From Calothrix anomala FACHB-343 (GTDB lineage Bacteria > Cyanobacteriota > Cyanobacteriia > Cyanobacteriales > Nostocaceae): a stretch of DNA of 64,000 nt. Location: assembly GCF_014696435.1 (NCBI RefSeq), contig NZ_JACJQG010000033.1, positions 27,747-91,746 on the forward strand. Reading direction: 5' to 3'. The notes below the pieces were generated by a model that saw nothing but the letters and a program-made list of their open reading frames with translations, was not told the origin of the DNA and made no database searches. Below are positions 9,602 to 17,487 of this stretch, in pieces; within the stretch, counting starts at the first letter, position 1; every line of letters begins with the position of its first letter. The position numbers and the translations under genes are program-made.

Positions 9602-10831
9602 ATGAGTAATGTTCAAGCATCGTTTGCAGCTACAGAAACTGCATTTCACGTCCAAGGTTACGAAAAAATAGATTTTAGTCTTGTCTATGTAAACGGTGCA
9701 TTTGATATTAACAATCGAGAACTTGCTGATAGCTATGCAAAATTTGGTCGCTGTTTAACTGTAATTGATGCCAATGTTTATGAACTTTACGGCGAGCAAA
9801 TCAGGTCATATTTTAAGCACTATGAAATTGACTTGACAGTATTTCCTATCATCATTACTGAACCAGCTAAAACCCTTGCTAGTTTTGAGAAGATTGTTGA
9901 CGCTTTTTCCGACTTTGGCTTAGTTCGTAAAGAACCAGTTTTAGTGGTTGGTGGCGGTTTAATTACTGATGTGGCTGGGTTTGCTTGCGCTGCTTACCGT
10001 CGCAAGAGTAACTATATTCGCATTCCTACTACATTGATTGGGTTAATTGATGCAGGTGTAGCGATTAAGGTAGCGGTGAATCATCGCAAGTTAAAAAATC
10101 GCTTGGGAGCCTATCATGCACCTTTGAAAGTTATCCTTGATTTCTCATTTTTGCAAACCTTACCAACGGCTCAAGTTCGTAATGGGATGGCGGAGTTAGT
10201 CAAAATTGCTGTAGTAGCTAACTCAGAAGTTTTTGAACTGCTATATGAATATGGCGAGGAATTGCTTAACACTCACTTTGGACATGTGAATGGTACAGCA
10301 GAAATCAAAGAGATTGCTCATAAAGTCAACTATGAAGCAATCAAAACTATGTTGGAATTAGAGACGCCAAACTTGCATGAAATCGACCTCGATCGCGTTA
10401 TTGCTTACGGTCATACTTGGAGTCCTACCCTAGAATTAGCGCCGCGTGTACCTCTATATCACGGTCACGCCGTCAATATAGATATGGCTTTATCTGCAAC
10501 CATTGCTGCACAACGAGGTTATATTCCCACAACAGAACGCGATCGCATCCTCGACTTGATGAGTCGTATAGGCCTATCACTCGATCACCCACTATTAGAT
10601 GGGGATTTACTCTGGTATGCCACCCAATCTATTACCCTGACACGAGATGGTAAACAACGCGCCGCCATGCCTCGTCCCATTGGTGAGTGCTTCTTTGCTA
10701 ACGATTTGACTCGTGAAGAACTAGATACAGCTTTAGCTGAACACAAACGTCTTTGTGCTAAATACCCTCGTGGTGGAGCAGGTGTGGACGCATACATTGA
10801 ACCCCAAGAAGTTCAATTAGTAGGAGTGTAA
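9602..10831 (+). CDS. mysA: demethyl-4-deoxygadusol synthase (MysA)
   Basis: A 409-residue sugar-phosphate cyclase of the dehydroquinate-synthase superfamily. It converts sedoheptulose 7-phosphate (or a shikimate-branch intermediate) to demethyl-4-deoxygadusol, the first step in mycosporine-like amino acid synthesis. Visible features are the NAD-binding glycine segment [13 protein letters not shown] (115-127), [21 protein letters not shown] (140-160), and presumed metal ligands Glu198 (GMAELVK), His271 (YGHTWSP) and His287/289 (YHGHAVNID). The start has AGAGAGG nine bases upstream. The stop is 4 bp before mysB, so the two are translationally linked. The mysABCD context separates it from true AroB and from 2-epi-5-epi-valiolone synthase. 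Confidence 0.95.
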   Translation: MSNVQASFAATETAFHVQGYEKIDFSLVYVNGAFDINNRELADSYAKFGRCLTVIDANVYELYGEQIRSYFKHYEIDLTVFPIIITEPAKTLASFEKIVDAFSDFGLVRKEPVLVVGGGLITDVAGFACAAYRRKSNYIRIPTTLIGLIDAGVAIKVAVNHRKLKNRLGAYHAPLKVILDFSFLQTLPTAQVRNGMAELVKIAVVANSEVFELLYEYGEELLNTHFGHVNGTAEIKEIAHKVNYEAIKTMLELETPNLHEIDLDRVIAYGHTWSPTLELAPRVPLYHGHAVNIDMALSATIAAQRGYIPTTERDRILDLMSRIGLSLDHPLLDGDLLWYATQSITLTRDGKQRAAMPRPIGECFFANDLTREELDTALAEHKRLCAKYPRGGAGVDAYIEPQEVQLVGV

Positions 10832-10835
10832 AAAG

Positions 10836-11669
10836 ATGACGAGTATTACAGAACTCCCTCCAGCTAGACCAATCACACCACACAGCATCTTAGTAGCGCA
10901 ACTTCAGCAAACCCTGAAATTAGCACAACAGCAAAACGTTCCCGCAGAGATATTAGATTCTCTACAGCAAGCAGTGCAATTAGCAGCAGGTTTAGATCCC
11001 TACTTGGATGATTACACTACGCCAGAATCAAGTGCATTAACAGCATTGGCGCAAAGAACCAGTCAAGAAGACTGGAGTAAACGCTTTAGTGATGGGGAAA
11101 CAGTGCGCCAACTAGAACAGGAAATGCTCTCTGGACATCTTGAAGGACAGACATTAAAAATGTTTGTACACATGACTAAGGCCAAGCGCATTCTGGAAGT
11201 GGGAATGTTTACAGGGTATTCAGCCTTAGCAATGGCAGAAGCTTTACCAAGCGATGGACAACTCATAGCTTGTGAAGTAGATGCTTATGTGGCTCAATTT
11301 GCGCAAGCTTGCTTTGATACATCTCCCGACGGTGACAAAATCGTCGTTGAAGTAGCACCTGCGCTAGAGACACTCCACAAGCTAGCAGCAAGTAAAGAAA
11401 CATTTGATTTAATCTTCATCGATGCCGATAAAAAGGAGTATGTAGAGTACTTTCAGATCATCTTGGATCGTGACTTACTAGCTCCCGACGGCTTAATCTG
11501 CGTCGATAATACTTTGCTACAAGGACAAGTTTATCTACCACCAGAACAACGCACCACCAACGGGGAAGCGATCGCTCAATTTAACGCTGTTGTCGCCGCC
11601 GATTCTCGTGTAGAGCAAGTTCTGTTACCCATCCGCGATGGTGTAACTCTGATTAGACGGGTAGCGTAA
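10836..11669 (+). CDS. mysB: 4-deoxygadusol O-methyltransferase (MysB)
   Basis: A 277-residue SAM-dependent O-methyltransferase of the CCoAOMT/COMT-like type. It methylates demethyl-4-deoxygadusol to 4-deoxygadusol. Motif I is ILEVGMFTGYSALAM (119-133). The metal-site residues expected of this family are present: Asp196 in FIDADK and Asp224-Asn225 in CVDNTLLQG. The first 65 residues are helical and specific to the MysB group. It begins 4 bp after mysA; a 98-bp gap with a palindrome separates it from mysC. Confidence 0.94.
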   Translation: MTSITELPPARPITPHSILVAQLQQTLKLAQQQNVPAEILDSLQQAVQLAAGLDPYLDDYTTPESSALTALAQRTSQEDWSKRFSDGETVRQLEQEMLSGHLEGQTLKMFVHMTKAKRILEVGMFTGYSALAMAEALPSDGQLIACEVDAYVAQFAQACFDTSPDGDKIVVEVAPALETLHKLAASKETFDLIFIDADKKEYVEYFQIILDRDLLAPDGLICVDNTLLQGQVYLPPEQRTTNGEAIAQFNAVVAADSRVEQVLLPIRDGVTLIRRVA

Positions 11670-11707
11670 TTCAGGGATAAGGGGGATGATCCTCCCCCCT
11701 CTTGTAC

Positions 11708-11727
11708 AGACGCGATTAATCGCGTCT
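11708..11727. repeat. perfect 20-bp palindrome between mysB and mysC
   Basis: AGACGCGATT followed immediately by its reverse complement AATCGCGTCT, 38 bp after the mysB stop. A close relative is found near 56594-56620. With no loop and no T-run it is not a normal terminator, but could form an RNA hairpin inside the mys transcript. Confidence 0.7.
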
Positions 11728-11767
11728 CTACCCCCACTCCCTCATCTGTTTATACTTTCAACGACTT

Positions 11768-13165
11768 ATGGCACAATCAATTTCGTTATCTTTGCCTCAA
11801 TCGACAACGCCATCAACGGGTGTGAGGGTAAAGATAGTGGCTTTATTCAAGACTCTGGGTACTCTGACATTATTACTATTAGCCTTGCCATTCAATGCTT
11901 TGATAGTGTTGATCGCTTTGCTGTGGGGAATTGCGCGATCGCCTTTTAGCAAAAAAGCTGTCGTCGCTGCTAATCCTCAAACTATCTTGGTAAGTGGAGC
12001 CAAGATGACCAAAGCCTTGCAACTGGCGCGTAGTTTTCATGCCGCCGGACATAGAGTTATTTTGATTGAAGGTCACAAATACTGGTTATCTGGCCATAGA
12101 TTTTCCCAAGCTGTAAGTCGTTTTTATACAGTCCCCGCACCGCAATCAGACCCAGAAGGATATATTCAGGCGCTAGTGGAAATCGTCAAGAAAGAAAAAG
12201 TTGACATTTACGTACCTGTATGCAGTCCGATAGCTAGTTACTACGATTCTTTAGCAAAGCCTGCATTATCAGAATACTGCGAAGTTTTCCACTTTGATGC
12301 AGATATTACCAAGATGTTAGATGATAAATTTGCCTTTACCGATCAAGCGCGATCGCTTGGTTTATCTGTTCCCAAGTCTTTTAAAATTACCGATCCGCAA
12401 CAAGTTATCAATTTCGATTTTAGTCAAGAAACCCGTAAATATATCCTTAAAAGTATTGCTTACGACTCCGTTCGCCGCTTAGATTTAACTAAACTACCCT
12501 GCGACACCCCAGAAGAAACAGCCGCCTTTGTCAATAGTTTACCCATCAGTCCAGAAAATCCTTGGATTATGCAAGAGTTTATTCCTGGGAAAGAGTTCTG
12601 TACCCATAGTACAGTCCGGGATGGAGAATTAAGATTGCATTGCTGTTGTCACTCTTCTGCATTTCAAATTAACTATGAAAACGCCGAAAATCCCCAAATT
12701 CGTGCATGGGTGCAACATTTCGTCAAAAATTTGCGCCTAACTGGACAAGTTTCTTTCGACTTTATCCAAGCTGAAGACGGTACCGTTTACGCCATTGAAT
12801 GCAATCCTCGTACCCATTCAGCAATCACCATGTTTTACAATCATCCTGGTGTGGCAGAGGCCTATTTTGGTAAAATCCCCCTACCCGCACCTCACGAACC
12901 CCTAGCAAATAGCAAGCCTACATACTGGATATATCACGAAATTTGGCGATTAACTGGTGTCCGTTCCGGGAAACAATTGCAAACCCGCTTGAATATCCTA
13001 TTCAGGGGAACTGATGCAATTTTCCGCCTTGATGACCCTGTACCATTTTTAACCTTGCATCACTGGCAGATTCCCTTACTTCTGCTTCAGAATCTCCAAA
13101 AACTCAAAGGCTGGGTAAAAATAGACTTCAACATTGGCAAACTGGTGGAATTAGGTGGCGATTAA
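11768..13165 (+). CDS. mysC: ATP-grasp ligase forming mycosporine-glycine (MysC)
   Basis: A 465-residue ATP-grasp enzyme that joins glycine to 4-deoxygadusol, giving mycosporine-glycine. A hydrophobic segment at about 28-54 (GTLTLLLLALPFNALIVLIA) is a probable membrane anchor. After it come TILVSGAKMTKALQLARSFH (substrate/N-domain), the ATP-grasp core around 269 (QEFIPGKEFCTHS) and the metal/nucleotide segment near 341 (VYAIECNPRTHS). Length fits cyanobacterial MysC. Third gene of the cluster; gaps on both sides contain palindromes. Confidence 0.94.
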   Translation: MAQSISLSLPQSTTPSTGVRVKIVALFKTLGTLTLLLLALPFNALIVLIALLWGIARSPFSKKAVVAANPQTILVSGAKMTKALQLARSFHAAGHRVILIEGHKYWLSGHRFSQAVSRFYTVPAPQSDPEGYIQALVEIVKKEKVDIYVPVCSPIASYYDSLAKPALSEYCEVFHFDADITKMLDDKFAFTDQARSLGLSVPKSFKITDPQQVINFDFSQETRKYILKSIAYDSVRRLDLTKLPCDTPEETAAFVNSLPISPENPWIMQEFIPGKEFCTHSTVRDGELRLHCCCHSSAFQINYENAENPQIRAWVQHFVKNLRLTGQVSFDFIQAEDGTVYAIECNPRTHSAITMFYNHPGVAEAYFGKIPLPAPHEPLANSKPTYWIYHEIWRLTGVRSGKQLQTRLNILFRGTDAIFRLDDPVPFLTLHHWQIPLLLLQNLQKLKGWVKIDFNIGKLVELGGD

Positions 13166-13197
13166 AAATAAAAAACTCCACCCACGAATCGGAGTCA

Positions 13198-13259
13198 GTA
13201 GGGGCGGGTTTATTAAGATCATCGTCTAAAAATGAGGATATCTGTAAACCCGCCCCTAC
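13198..13259. repeat. 62-bp inverted repeat between mysC and mysD
   Basis: Perfect 15-bp arms, GTAGGGGCGGGTTTA and TAAACCCGCCCCTAC, around a 32-base spacer. It belongs to a class of GTAGGGGCGGG palindromes seen elsewhere (41393-41419, 57083-57120). In mRNA it would form a stable hairpin before mysD and could reduce read-through or protect 3' ends of mysABC mRNA. Confidence 0.75.
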
Positions 13260-13318
13260 AACTGACTTTTGACACGCGAAGCGCAATAAAAAATTATACA
13301 TATTTACAAAATAGAATC

Positions 13319-14395
13319 ATGTCAAAACTTCGTATACTTCATTTAGTTGGCTCTGCCGAAAATGAATTTTACTGCGATTTGTCACGCCTTTATGCTCAAG
13401 ATTGTCTCACAGCAACAGCAGAGCGATCGCGCTATGATTTTCAAATTGCATATATCACACCCGATGGAAAATGGCGATTTCCTGCTTCTTTGAGTTTAGA
13501 AGATATTGCGATCGCCAAACCGATGACTTTGTTTGCAGCCATACAGTTTATAACAGCGCAAAACATTGACCTAGTGTTACCACAAATGTTTTGTATTCCG
13601 GGAATGACTCACTACCGTGCTTTATTTGACCTGCTGAAGATTCCTTACATCGGTAATACTCCAGATATTATGGCGATCGCATCTCACAAAGCTAGAGCCA
13701 AAGCAATTGTCGCCGCCGCCGGGGTAAAAGTACCGCATGGACAACTCCTCCGCCCAGGAGACGTACCCACAATTCCACCTCCAGCCGTCGTCAAACCTGC
13801 AAGTTCCGACAACTCTTTAGGAATAGCCTTAGTTAAAAATGTGACTGAATATGACGCAGCCTTGAAGACAGCATTTGCATACGCAGATGAAGTCATTGTA
13901 GAAGCATTCATCGAACTCGGCCGAGAAGTCAGATGTGGCATCATCGTTAAAGATGGGGAACTAGTAGGTTTACCCTTGGAAGAGTATCAGGTAGACCCAA
14001 TCTCCAAACCCATCCGTAACTATGCTGATAAGCTGCAAAAAAAGGACGATGGTAACTTGCATTTAATGGCTAAAGACCATACAAAGGCGTGGATTGTAGA
14101 CCCTAAAGACCCCATCACCCAAACAGTTCAGGAAGTAGCAAAGCAATGTCATCAGGCTTTAGGTTGTCGCCACTACAGCTTATTTGATTTCCGAATCGAT
14201 CCAAAAGGACAACCTTGGTTTTTAGAGGCTGGATTGTATTGTTCTTTTGCTCCTAAAAGTGTGATTTCCTGTATGGCGAAAGCAGCCGGAATTTCTTTAA
14301 ATGAGTTATTAATAACGGCTATCAATCAAACCTTGGGAAATAAATTGAGGCAGAGCCTCATAAATTTAAGCTCCCACGCAGAGCATGGGAGCTAG
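13319..14395 (+). CDS. mysD: D-Ala-D-Ala ligase-like ATP-grasp enzyme (MysD)
   Basis: A 358-residue ATP-grasp ligase that adds a second amino acid (usually Ser or Thr) to mycosporine-glycine, giving shinorine or porphyra-334. I start it at MSKLRILHLVG; an in-frame ATG 29 codons upstream lies inside the preceding palindrome and would add repeat-derived residues. Family features: QMFCIPGMTHYRALFDLL, PAVVKPASSDNSLGIALV (ATP-binding), and SLFDFRIDPKGQPWFLEAG (metal-binding strand). About 17 C-terminal residues, from KLRQSL to the stop, are encoded by a dispersed repeat also present at 51369-51432. Substrate preference is not predictable from sequence. Confidence 0.92.
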   Translation: MSKLRILHLVGSAENEFYCDLSRLYAQDCLTATAERSRYDFQIAYITPDGKWRFPASLSLEDIAIAKPMTLFAAIQFITAQNIDLVLPQMFCIPGMTHYRALFDLLKIPYIGNTPDIMAIASHKARAKAIVAAAGVKVPHGQLLRPGDVPTIPPPAVVKPASSDNSLGIALVKNVTEYDAALKTAFAYADEVIVEAFIELGREVRCGIIVKDGELVGLPLEEYQVDPISKPIRNYADKLQKKDDGNLHLMAKDHTKAWIVDPKDPITQTVQEVAKQCHQALGCRHYSLFDFRIDPKGQPWFLEAGLYCSFAPKSVISCMAKAAGISLNELLITAINQTLGNKLRQSLINLSSHAEHGS

Positions 14396-14404
14396 ATGGA
14401 ATTG
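14340..14404. repeat. dispersed palindromic repeat, family F copy 1, forming the 3' end of mysD
   Basis: Starts ATAAATTGAGGCA and ends GAGCTAGATGGAATT, with the stem GCTCCCACGCAGAGCATGGGAGC split as GCTCCCA/TGGGAGC. The same outline is at 51369-51432, outside any gene. Here it supplies the last codons and the stop of mysD. Confidence 0.8.
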
Positions 14405-14496
14405 GGGTTTCACGTTAAGTTGACACAAATAGGGTCACCCCGCCCCTACAATTGGGTATAATTTATTTGTTGGAGTTTCCTAAGTCCAATAAATAA

Positions 14497-15120
14497 TTAA
14501 ATCAAGCTACTGGCGAATTTTTGTAAATCAACATTGGGATTATACACAGTAGCTAGAAGATCGTTCGTTCCTTTGTCATAGATCAGCACGCTTTGATTTT
14601 GACCTAATGCCAGCCGCACATTACTAGGATCGGCAACATCAAACTTTGTCATCCCAAATTGGTAGTTGTAAATTTGATCGTATCCTAGTCCTACATCCAG
14701 AACTACGACATCGCGACCACCATTTAATCGCACAATATCCCATCCAGAACCGGAATTAATCACATCATTGCCGGAACCAGTGTTAATGGTGTCGTTACCA
14801 TCACCAGCCCAGATTTTATCATTGCCACCATTACCATTAATCAGATCGTCACCCGAACCACCATAAATTAAATCATTACCAGAACCACCATTAATAATGT
14901 CATTTCCAGAACCGCCTAATAGTGTATCTCTGCCGCCATTGCCATTAATGGTGTCTCTACCGCTACCACCATCTAAGTAATCCTTGCCGGAACTGCCATT
15001 GATATTGTCATTTCCACCCAGTGCATAAAAGAAGTCATTTCCACCATTGCTATTAAAAACGTCGGCATATTGAGTGCCTCGAAGATTATCGCTTCCGGTT
15101 GAACCATTAAAAACAGCCAT
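14497..15120 (-). CDS. RTX-type calcium-binding repeat protein
   Basis: A 207-residue acidic, Gly/Asn/Asp-rich protein. From about residue 20 to 130 it is built of nonapeptide repeats of the hemolysin type (GGSGNDIIN, GGSGNDLIY, GGSGDDLIN, GGNGNDTIN-like), about a dozen units, which fold as a calcium-bound beta-roll. No signal peptide is visible; such proteins usually leave through type I secretion using C-terminal information (here ending LQKFASSLI). No secretion genes are adjacent. Likely extracellular; function unknown beyond calcium binding. Confidence 0.9.
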   Translation of the reverse strand: MAVFNGSTGSDNLRGTQYADVFNSNGGNDFFYALGGNDNINGSSGKDYLDGGSGRDTINGNGGRDTLLGGSGNDIINGGSGNDLIYGGSGDDLINGNGGNDKIWAGDGNDTINTGSGNDVINSGSGWDIVRLNGGRDVVVLDVGLGYDQIYNYQFGMTKFDVADPSNVRLALGQNQSVLIYDKGTNDLLATVYNPNVDLQKFASSLI

Positions 15121-15806
15121 TTTTTATTTTCCTGATATTAATTAAGTGCTGATTTAATGTGCAAAATCAAGTAAAAATTTGCACATCACTTTTAGTTATG
15201 AATAAACAATAGATTATTTGCGTATTAGGCACATTACTTTGTGAGTTTATTTAGTATATATTTATTGAACTTAAAAGATAATTTTTTTACTTTCTTGAGC
15301 ATGAAATATATGTTAAGTCCTTATATATCAATTGTTTAGAGACACGATACTCCTAATTATGGAGTAAAAAATAATACTATTTTCTGTATAAATTTATCCT
15401 GTATAAGCAATAAATTTATTATTAATAGAATAAGTAGGATTACAAGTGTTAAAAATCCATTTTTTAGCTGAATAATAACAGCATATTTAAATTTAAATGC
15501 TTGGAATATCGAGTCAGGGTAATTACTGGCTCTCTAGAAGGCTATTTTCTGGTTAAACATACATTTATTACTGATTATCCGCCAGCTACTACTGAATACT
15601 GAGCCTCGTAAGTTGAATCAGTTTGCAAACTAAATTTATATGAGTAACTGCTCTCATATATATTTAGAAATATTACATTAATACAGGCGATCGCGATATT
15701 TTCACCAGTAGCGACTTCTTTAACTCTGTGAAATGCGATCGCCTGATTCTACTTGAAAAAGTCACAAAGAATAAAAAAATTAAATATCTTAATATAAATC
15801 ATCATT
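15121..15806. other. AT-rich intergenic region
   Basis: 686 bp, very AT-rich, upstream of the RTX gene and downstream of the csaA-like gene. A pair of HIP1-containing segments (GGCGATCGCGA near 15687 and GCGATCGCC near 15736) is the only marked structure. No gene seen. Confidence 0.55.
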
Positions 15807-16142
15807 TCATAAAATTCTTTTACCTAAAGCCACCTCTCTATCTGGCTGAATTAAAACGACTTCCCCCTCATCAAGCACTACTCCTAATACCAAAACCTCA
15901 GACATAAAATCTGCAATTTGGCGAGGGGGGAAGTTAGTAACGGCTAAGATTAATTTATTGACTAAATCCTCTGGCTGATAAAGCTTAGTAATTTGGGCAC
16001 TAGATTTTTTAACGCCCAAATCACCAAAATCTATCCACAGTTTATAGGCGGGTTTTCTTGCGTTAGGAAAGTCTGCTACTTCGATAACCTTCCCAACGCG
16101 AATCTCGACTTTTTCAAAGTCATCATAGGTAATTTGTGGCAT
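15807..16142 (-). CDS. CsaA-like tRNA-binding protein (EMAP II/OB fold)
   Basis: A 111-residue single-domain protein of the tRNA_bind family: YDDFEKVEIRVGKVIEVADF, then KLWIDFGDLGVKKSSAQIT, and ILAVTNFPPRQIADFMSEVLVLG. In Bacillus, CsaA acts as a chaperone linked to protein export. Its start codon directly abuts the tatC stop upstream on the same strand, with no intergenic base, so the two are almost certainly co-translated. That coupling with the Tat translocase supports an export-related role, which is inference. Confidence 0.9.
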   Translation of the reverse strand: MPQITYDDFEKVEIRVGKVIEVADFPNARKPAYKLWIDFGDLGVKKSSAQITKLYQPEDLVNKLILAVTNFPPRQIADFMSEVLVLGVVLDEGEVVLIQPDREVALGKRIL

Positions 16143-16979
16143 TTATTTACCTATTAACTTTACTAAACCAATCCCACCGAAATAAAGCCCTAAAACTGCT
16201 CCTGCTAAAAGGCTTTGGGTTAAGGGGTCAGTAGAAGGTGTAAGCACAGCACCGAGAACTACCGCACCCATAATTACGTATCGCCAACCAGAATACATTT
16301 GTTTGGAAGATACAATTTCCAATGCCCCAAGTAATAATTGAATGACCGGAATTTGAAATGCTAAACCCGTACTAAATAACAGCAGTAAAACAAATTCAAA
16401 ATACCTTTCAATTGACCAAAGTTGCTCTACTACATCCGCACCATAGCTAATAAAAAACTTTAAAGCGGCGGGAATCAGTAGAAAATATGCAAATACTAAC
16501 CCTGCCACAAATAGCACGCTCGAACCGAAAACCACAGGCCCTAATAAACGGCGTTCGCGGCGAGTTAATCCGGGAAGGACGAACTGAATAATTTGATAAA
16601 GGATAAAGGGTGTAGACAGCAATAAACCACTGTAAGCGGCAACTTTCAAAGAGACAAAGAAATATTCGCCAGGGGCAAGTTGGAGAAATTTTACCCCCTG
16701 GGCGGGCACTTCTAATAGCTGAACAATCGGTCTGACGTTAAAGAAACAGCCAAAAACAGCGACTGCAACGGCAATTAATGCATAAAAAATCCGTTGCCGC
16801 AACTCCTCTAGGTGGTCAAAAAACGACATTTCTACCTCATCTGGCAACTCATCTAGAGGATCGTCCTCAGAGTTGCCAAATTCTTCCACTTCGATATCCG
16901 GAGAAGTTGTAGCAGTTGCATCTGAGTATTCATCAGATGAATTGGACTGCGCTTGGGTATCTAAATTTTGTGGCGTCAT
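16143..16979 (-). CDS. tatC: Sec-independent protein translocase TatC
   Basis: A 278-residue six-helix membrane protein, the twin-arginine signal receptor of the Tat pathway. The signature [19 protein letters not shown] is at about residues 50-68, and [16 protein letters not shown] near 133. An acidic N-terminal extension of some 48 residues, rich in Ser, Glu and Asp, precedes the conserved part; many cyanobacterial TatC proteins have such extensions. First gene of a two-gene unit with the csaA-like gene. Confidence 0.96.
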   Translation of the reverse strand: MTPQNLDTQAQSNSSDEYSDATATTSPDIEVEEFGNSEDDPLDELPDEVEMSFFDHLEELRQRIFYALIAVAVAVFGCFFNVRPIVQLLEVPAQGVKFLQLAPGEYFFVSLKVAAYSGLLLSTPFILYQIIQFVLPGLTRRERRLLGPVVFGSSVLFVAGLVFAYFLLIPAALKFFISYGADVVEQLWSIERYFEFVLLLLFSTGLAFQIPVIQLLLGALEIVSSKQMYSGWRYVIMGAVVLGAVLTPSTDPLTQSLLAGAVLGLYFGGIGLVKLIGK

Positions 16980-17007
16980 GATTCAGCAATTAGGCAACAT
17001 TTGCTAA

Positions 17008-17487
17008 CTATTTTACTGGGCATTGGGCATGGGGCATTGGGCATTGGGCATTGGGCATTGGGCATGGGGCATTGGGCATGGGGCATTGGGCAAAAGTTAG
17101 GTTTGAAGGTGCAACTTCCGGCATCAAAGCTGCAATGTTGAGGTTTAAAGACGCAACTTTTGACATCAGAACCGCAATGTTGAGGTTTAAAGGCGCAACT
17201 TCCGACATCAAAGGCGCAACTTCCGACATCAAAGGCGCAACTTCCGACATCAAAGCCGCAACTTCCAGCATCAAAGGCGCAATGTTCAAGCTCAAAGCTG
17301 CAACTTCCGACATCAAAGGCGCAATGTTCAAGCTCAAAGCTGCAACTTCCGACATCAAAGGCGCAATGTTCAAGCTCAAAGCCGCAACTTCCAACATCAA
17401 AGCCGTAACTCCCCGATTAAAAGTTTAACGCCCCATGCCCCATGCCCCATGCCCCATGCCCCGTACTCAATGCCCCATGCCCAATCA
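17008..17487. repeat. 21-bp minisatellite flanked by inverted heptamer tracts
   Basis: Fourteen consecutive 21-bp units from 17111 to 17404, of two kinds: type A (GCAACTTCCGACATCAAAGG plus C) and type B (GCAATGTTCAAGCTCAAAGC plus T). The last part alternates A-B-A-B. The left flank is GGGCATT/GGGCATG heptamers (about 17017-17093) and the right flank the reverse-complement type CCCCATG (17431-17483). As 21 is a multiple of three, the array is open on both strands (plus: ATSDIKG/AMFKLKA; minus: MSEVAAL-type). I treat it as non-coding DNA. Confidence 0.85.

Noticed and set aside
13232-13318. Upstream ATG as start of mysD
   Set aside because: The extra 29 codons are encoded by the inverted repeat and its edge; MSKLRILHLVG is the natural N-terminus.
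17051-17428. 125-codon plus-strand ORF and a 130-codon minus-strand ORF through the 21-bp repeats
   Set aside because: The period is a multiple of three, so all frames stay open by construction; both ORFs start or end in heptamer tracts and lack ribosome-binding sites.
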